A stretch of 64,000 bases of DNA, taken from the NCBI GenBank assembly GCA_029263415.1, contig JAJCXN010000030.1:1-64000 (forward strand). Direction: 5' to 3'. Within the stretch, counting starts at the first letter, position 1; each line of letters opens with the position of its first letter. Position numbers and translations under genes: made by a program. This document shows, piece after piece, positions 61,397 through 64,000 of the stretch. This DNA is from Acidobacteriota bacterium. GTDB taxonomy: Bacteria > Acidobacteriota > Thermoanaerobaculia > Multivoradales > Multivoraceae. The notes under the pieces were generated by a model. That model saw only the letters and a program-made list of their open reading frames with translations. It was not told the origin of the DNA and made no database searches.

Positions 61397-61417
61397 ACTC
61401 GAGTTTGCAACTCGAGT
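61397..61417 (+). repeat. Inverted repeat downstream of tRNA-Ser
   Basis: ACTCGAGTT-TGC-AACTCGAGT, a perfect 9-bp stem. The related element at 63371-63391 (ACTCGAGCT-TCC-AGCTCGACT) retains most of the pairing with different bases at the inner positions. Confidence 0.65.
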
Positions 61418-61482
61418 GCTTGGGACCGAATCCCTGCCGCAGAGTTCTGGGCGCCTTGGGAGATCGAACTAGTGAGAAGTGT

Positions 61483-62380
61483 TCACCTCCAACGCCACCT
61501 TCTCTGGTCCCAGGTTTGGACCTGTGCACTCTTGAGCCGCGGTTCGAGGAATAGTCTGACTGCAGCTACAAGATCGTCGAGGTCTTTCCATGCAAGATCG
61601 TTGTCCTGAGCCATCTTTCGATACGGCTCCTCCCAGAAGTGGGGTGGGTCGGGGACGGATGACGGCAGGGCGTGTGTACCGCGGAAATCAAATGTCTTTT
61701 CCAGCGCGCGTCCAAGGTCGTCGGCTCGAATCGTCTCCGTGGTCGCTAGGAGCGCAATGTCTGGCAGATCACGAAACGCGTGTATTCGGTCGATCTCTTG
61801 GCATGGTGTAGGCGTGGAGCTTCTCTGCGATGTGTGTGACAACTGGATAGAGGCGCACTTTGGGTGGCGCGATCCCGGCGAACCCGAGAGTGTCCGCGGC
61901 GATCACCGTTGTCGGCTTACCGACCATCGGGTCTCCGAAGCCGACATCGATGCCAAACGGCTGTCCATAGACAATTCCAGCTAGTTGACAGAGTGCTCGA
62001 TAGCGGTGGCCTTCGTAACGTAGGGCATCCCCTCCGAGCGTTGGATGGCGGCGGTCGCGTTGGACTTCGAATGTCATGAAGTCGGCGAGGTCGGTTCGGC
62101 CCGCGCCTTGGAGAGCATCGAGGACCTTTCGGGGCGAACCGGCGAAGGCTAGATCGATGTCTTTGGTGGTTCTAGCCCTGTCGATGCGTAGCTCGAGAGC
62201 GAGCCCGCCCTTCAGGGTCACAGCGTCGCCAAGGACTCCCGTTACGCGCGCAAGGAATCGATCGAAGACCAAGAGTTGGCGTCGGCGAGCGAAGTCGACC
62301 CCTGTAGAGGAGACGGTCTTCAGCCGCTCTTCAAGCGCCTGCTTGAAGGACAGGGGGGTTGCGTAGCTCCGGATGGTCAA
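61483..62380 (-). pseudogene. abiEii: AbiEii nucleotidyltransferase toxin, frameshifted
   Basis: The N-terminal 200 residues are intact: T-L-K-G-G-L-A-L-E-L-R, R-T-T-K-D-I-D-L-A-F (the NTase metal-binding D-x-D) and V-T-H-I-A-E-K-L-H-A-Y near residue 183-193. After P-N-T-R-V the frame ends with TGA at 61769, while the family continuation R-D-L-P-D-I-A-L-L-A-T runs in another frame to 61483. Removing one T from the GTTT at about 61775-61780 restores a single frame. AbiEii blocks translation by modifying tRNA; here its C-terminal part is lost unless the shift is a sequencing error. The ATG overlaps the antitoxin stop by 4 bp. Confidence 0.82.
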
Positions 62381-62976
62381 GAGGCGCCGATGGCTTTGCG
62401 GAGTTTGTTCTTGAGTTGCCTTGCTTCTGGCTGTGAGATCAGGCCTCGCTGTCTTGCTTGGCGAAGTGCTTGCTCGATGAGATCAGGTGCGACGTGCGCC
62501 TCGATGCAATCTTGCAGAGTGCGGAGCGGTGTCGTGATTGGAATGGCGCTTTTGTAGGACCAATCCGCCTCTTTGAGGTCCGCGTAGCGGAGCTCGAGGC
62601 CGACTGGCTTGCGCATGCGGCGCTTCGCCCAGCGGGCTGGGACGGTCATCGTGACGTTGGCCGGAAGGATGTCTGAGAGATCGTGAAGAGCAAGAGCGGT
62701 CTCGTGAGAGAGAGTTCCTTCCTGCTTTGTCCAGAGCCAAAGCACAACGAGTCCCTCGTTTTCCGACGGGGGAAAGCGGACAAGGCGATAGATGCCGTGG
62801 CGAATTCGGTGCATCTCGCCGTTGCGCAGATATTTGTGCAGCAGTGGGTTGGAGTAGCCCGCTTGGATCGCCTGGCTCGTTGTGAAGTAGCCGTGTTGAT
62901 CCTGGGCTATGCCGTAAAGAGCGTCCTTGCTGGGGCTACTGTGTATGTCGTCGGGAGGTGATGTCATGGCACACAA
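62377..62976 (-). CDS. abiEi: AbiEi-type antitoxin of a type IV toxin-antitoxin system
   Basis: 199 residues (ATG 62976, or ATG 62967 which removes three). Winged HTH about 20-75 (G-Y-F-T-T-S-Q-A-I-Q-A-G-Y-S, then R-I-R-H-G-I-Y-R-L), followed by the AbiEi C-terminal domain (L-S-H-E-T-A-L-A-L-H-D-L-S, T-T-P-L-R-T-L-Q-D-C). AbiEi represses the operon and counters AbiEii without binding it stably. It is intact and precedes the broken toxin by an ATGA overlap. The pair lies between the two copies of the tRNA-Ser end. Confidence 0.9.
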   Translation of the reverse strand: MCAMTSPPDDIHSSPSKDALYGIAQDQHGYFTTSQAIQAGYSNPLLHKYLRNGEMHRIRHGIYRLVRFPPSENEGLVVLWLWTKQEGTLSHETALALHDLSDILPANVTMTVPARWAKRRMRKPVGLELRYADLKEADWSYKSAIPITTPLRTLQDCIEAHVAPDLIEQALRQARQRGLISQPEARQLKNKLRKAIGAS

Positions 62977-63218
62977 AGGATAGCCGAGGGTTAACTTTTG
63001 TGCGATCTCAGCTAGCGCGTCGAGCTATCCGGCCTCGTTCGACGCTCGGTAGGGCCGAACCTCTTCCCTCGCTTCTTGGGGGGTGCAATTCTGGGTGCAT
63101 CGCGTGGCAACAGATAGCAACTAAGGACTGCATTCGACAACTAGGGGCGTGCCGGCGAGACGGGGATTGACCGTTGGTGGTTGTTGCCAAGAGTCGCTCG
63201 GTGTTGTATCCCGCCAGA

Positions 63219-63377
63219 CTTGAAAACCGGCGTCCCTTCACGGGGACCGTGGGTTAGCTTCGCAGTCACTGCACCACCCGCCCCTAGCCCCTCCGTGGTC
63301 GAATCCCACCCCCTCCGCCATGCGCGCGCAAGCGCGCTTTGTCATATTGCGCGGGATGGTCGGCGGGCACACTCGAG
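63219..63377 (+). repeat. Duplicated, interrupted 3' half of tRNA-Ser with downstream flank
   Basis: 63219-63255 equals 61289-61325 (anticodon loop to T stem, 37 bp); 63299-63341 equals 61325-61367 (T loop, acceptor, CCA and terminator, 43 bp); 63353-63377 equals 61379-61403 (25 bp). Between the first two blocks is a 44-bp insert at 63256-63299 that contains GCAGT-C-ACTGC. Because the 5' half is absent and the T loop is interrupted, this is not a working tRNA. It looks like the far end of an element integrated at tRNA-Ser. Confidence 0.88.
63322..63340 (+). terminator. Second copy of the tRNA-Ser terminator
   Basis: Identical to 61348-61366: GCGCGC stems, GCAA loop, TTT. Follows the interrupted tRNA fragment. 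Confidence 0.65.
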
Positions 63378-63391
63378 CTTCCAGCTCGACT
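63371..63391 (+). repeat. Second inverted repeat after the tRNA fragment
   Basis: ACTCGAGCT-TCC-AGCTCGACT; eight of nine pairs hold. Counterpart of 61397-61417, with a compensated change at the inner stem (T-A to C-G). Confidence 0.55.
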
Positions 63392-63428
63392 ACTTTGCGG
63401 AGACGTTCAGACCCCGTTACTTCGCCGT

Positions 63429-63665
63429 CTACTCCGTCTGTGAGCGCCAATACTTCGCTTGGGCCTTTAGCGCTCGTTGCTCCTTGTTGAGCTTAAGAGC
63501 CTGCGCCGATCGATACTTTGTGAGTCCAGGAGGAAAGGTACGCGGCAGGATGCTCTCGGCTAGGTTCCAGGTCCGCTCAATGGCCTCAAACAGCTCTTCG
63601 CTACCCGCGGGATACCAGCGCTCGTCAGGCATCTCATTGATGCTCTTGTACTTTCGGATCGGCAT
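63429..63665 (-). CDS. Small hypothetical partner of the nucleotidyltransferase-like gene
   Basis: 78 residues, M-P-I-R-K-Y-K-S-I-N-E-M-P-D-E-R-W-Y at the start and a basic, helical C-terminus (K-L-N-K-E-Q-R-A-L-K-A-Q-A-K-Y-W). Proteins of this form often precede or follow nucleotidyltransferase-like genes in toxin-antitoxin-type pairs. Starts 2 bp after the upstream stop. Function unknown; an antitoxin role is a guess from context. Confidence 0.7.
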   Translation of the reverse strand: MPIRKYKSINEMPDERWYPAGSEELFEAIERTWNLAESILPRTFPPGLTKYRSAQALKLNKEQRALKAQAKYWRSQTE

Positions 63666-63667
63666 CG

Positions 63668-64000
63668 CTAGTCCTCTAGGTCGAAGGCGTTTCGCAGAGC
63701 CTCCGCGTCCGCTCGGTCTTTCAAACGGACCGTGTCCTTCTTCATCTCGTAGAGCGTCTGCGGACTCACAACACTGACCTTGGTTCCTTGATAGTCGATA
63801 CGCCGACTCTTCAAGTCTGAGAAGGCGAAGGCGTCACCCAGCCTCGTGAGAATGTCGATATGAAACGCCAACCCCGGAGGGTTGTATTCGACGGCGGGAT
63901 ACTCGCCAAGGAGGTCCTCCGGCGTAAGCTCCTCAAGCTGAGGATCGTTGAAGACGGACATGAGCGCGGCTCGGAGTCGGTGGATGTTCTCGACGTTTGG
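63668..64000 (-). CDS. Nucleotidyltransferase-like protein, C-terminal part (runs off the window)
   Basis: At least 110 codons, with the frame open to the right edge (N-V-E-N-I-H-R-L-R-A-A-L). The segment L-T-P-E-D-L-L-G-E-Y-P-A-V, then F-H-I-D-I-L-T-R-L-G-D-A-F and V-S-P-Q-T-L-Y-E-M-K-K-D-T-V-R-L-K-D-R-A-D-A-E, is typical of the minimal nucleotidyltransferases related to AbiEii/MNT toxins. The catalytic N-terminus is outside. With the 78-residue gene it forms a second NTase-type module downstream of the same tRNA. Confidence 0.75.
   Translation of the reverse strand, partial: PNVENIHRLRAALMSVFNDPQLEELTPEDLLGEYPAVEYNPPGLAFHIDILTRLGDAFAFSDLKSRRIDYQGTKVSVVSPQTLYEMKKDTVRLKDRADAEALRNAFDLED

Noticed and set aside
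1-64000. CRISPR arrays, insertion sequences, prophage genes
   Set aside because: No regularly spaced direct repeats, transposase, integrase or phage structural genes were seen.

Overview
The window looks like chromosome from a high-GC Gram-negative bacterium. It encodes lipobox lipoproteins, an M16 protease with an exported N-terminus, a TlpA-type thioredoxin, a lipid acyltransferase and an undecaprenyl-type exopolysaccharide transferase. Four PadR-regulator/orphan MacB-FtsX permease pairs (the ADOP type, common in Acidobacteriota and also found in Gemmatimonadota, Myxococcota and some Pseudomonadota) point towards an Acidobacteriota-like or deep proteobacterial lineage. The sequence alone does not fix the taxon.

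Layout. 0-2.4 kb: the end of a probable RelE-like toxin, a hairpin repeat, a BrnT toxin with an XRE/NadS-like partner, a secreted protein and gene-poor DNA. 2.4-7 kb: a thiolase and a CHASE-PAS hybrid histidine kinase. 7-13.5 kb and 24.6-31 kb: two blocks, each with two PadR-permease pairs. 13.7-23.9 kb: mostly small membrane and DUF proteins (DUF3224, DUF4336, DUF1801, DoxX-like, GFA), a divergent MocR-regulator/EamA-exporter pair with a visible operator, and an ankyrin protein; a broken TPR gene follows. 31-45 kb: housekeeping and transport genes (TfoX-N protein, CPA1 antiporter, carboxylesterase lipoprotein, quinone oxidoreductase, SSS symporter, TPR-TlpA protein, DUF5009 membrane protein, TrmL-type tRNA methyltransferase, GIY-YIG protein, M16 lipoprotein protease). 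45-48 kb: a compact, translationally coupled operon of SDR reductase, ketosynthase, acyl carrier protein and DUF374 acyltransferase. 48.8-56.6 kb: an exopolysaccharide/glycan operon with a polyprenyl glycosylphosphotransferase, four glycosyltransferases and a large membrane protein, most joined by ATGA/GTGA overlaps. 56.7-60.8 kb: serS, a frameshifted AraC-GyrI regulator and a large membrane protein.

61.3 kb to the end: tRNA-Ser(UGA) followed by accessory DNA. The 3' half of the tRNA, its terminator and downstream sequence recur about 1.9 kb away at 63.2-63.4 kb, where the tRNA copy is interrupted. Between the copies lies an AbiE-type toxin-antitoxin pair whose AbiEii reading frame is broken. 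Beyond the second copy is another nucleotidyltransferase-like gene with a small partner, running off the window. This looks like an integration hotspot, although no integrase is visible.

The most notable observations are the reductase-ketosynthase-ACP-acyltransferase operon, the duplicated tRNA-Ser end with its AbiE cargo, the four PadR-permease pairs without an ATPase gene, a covarying hairpin repeat present twice, and a 75-codon in-frame sense stretch just past the TlpA stop codon.
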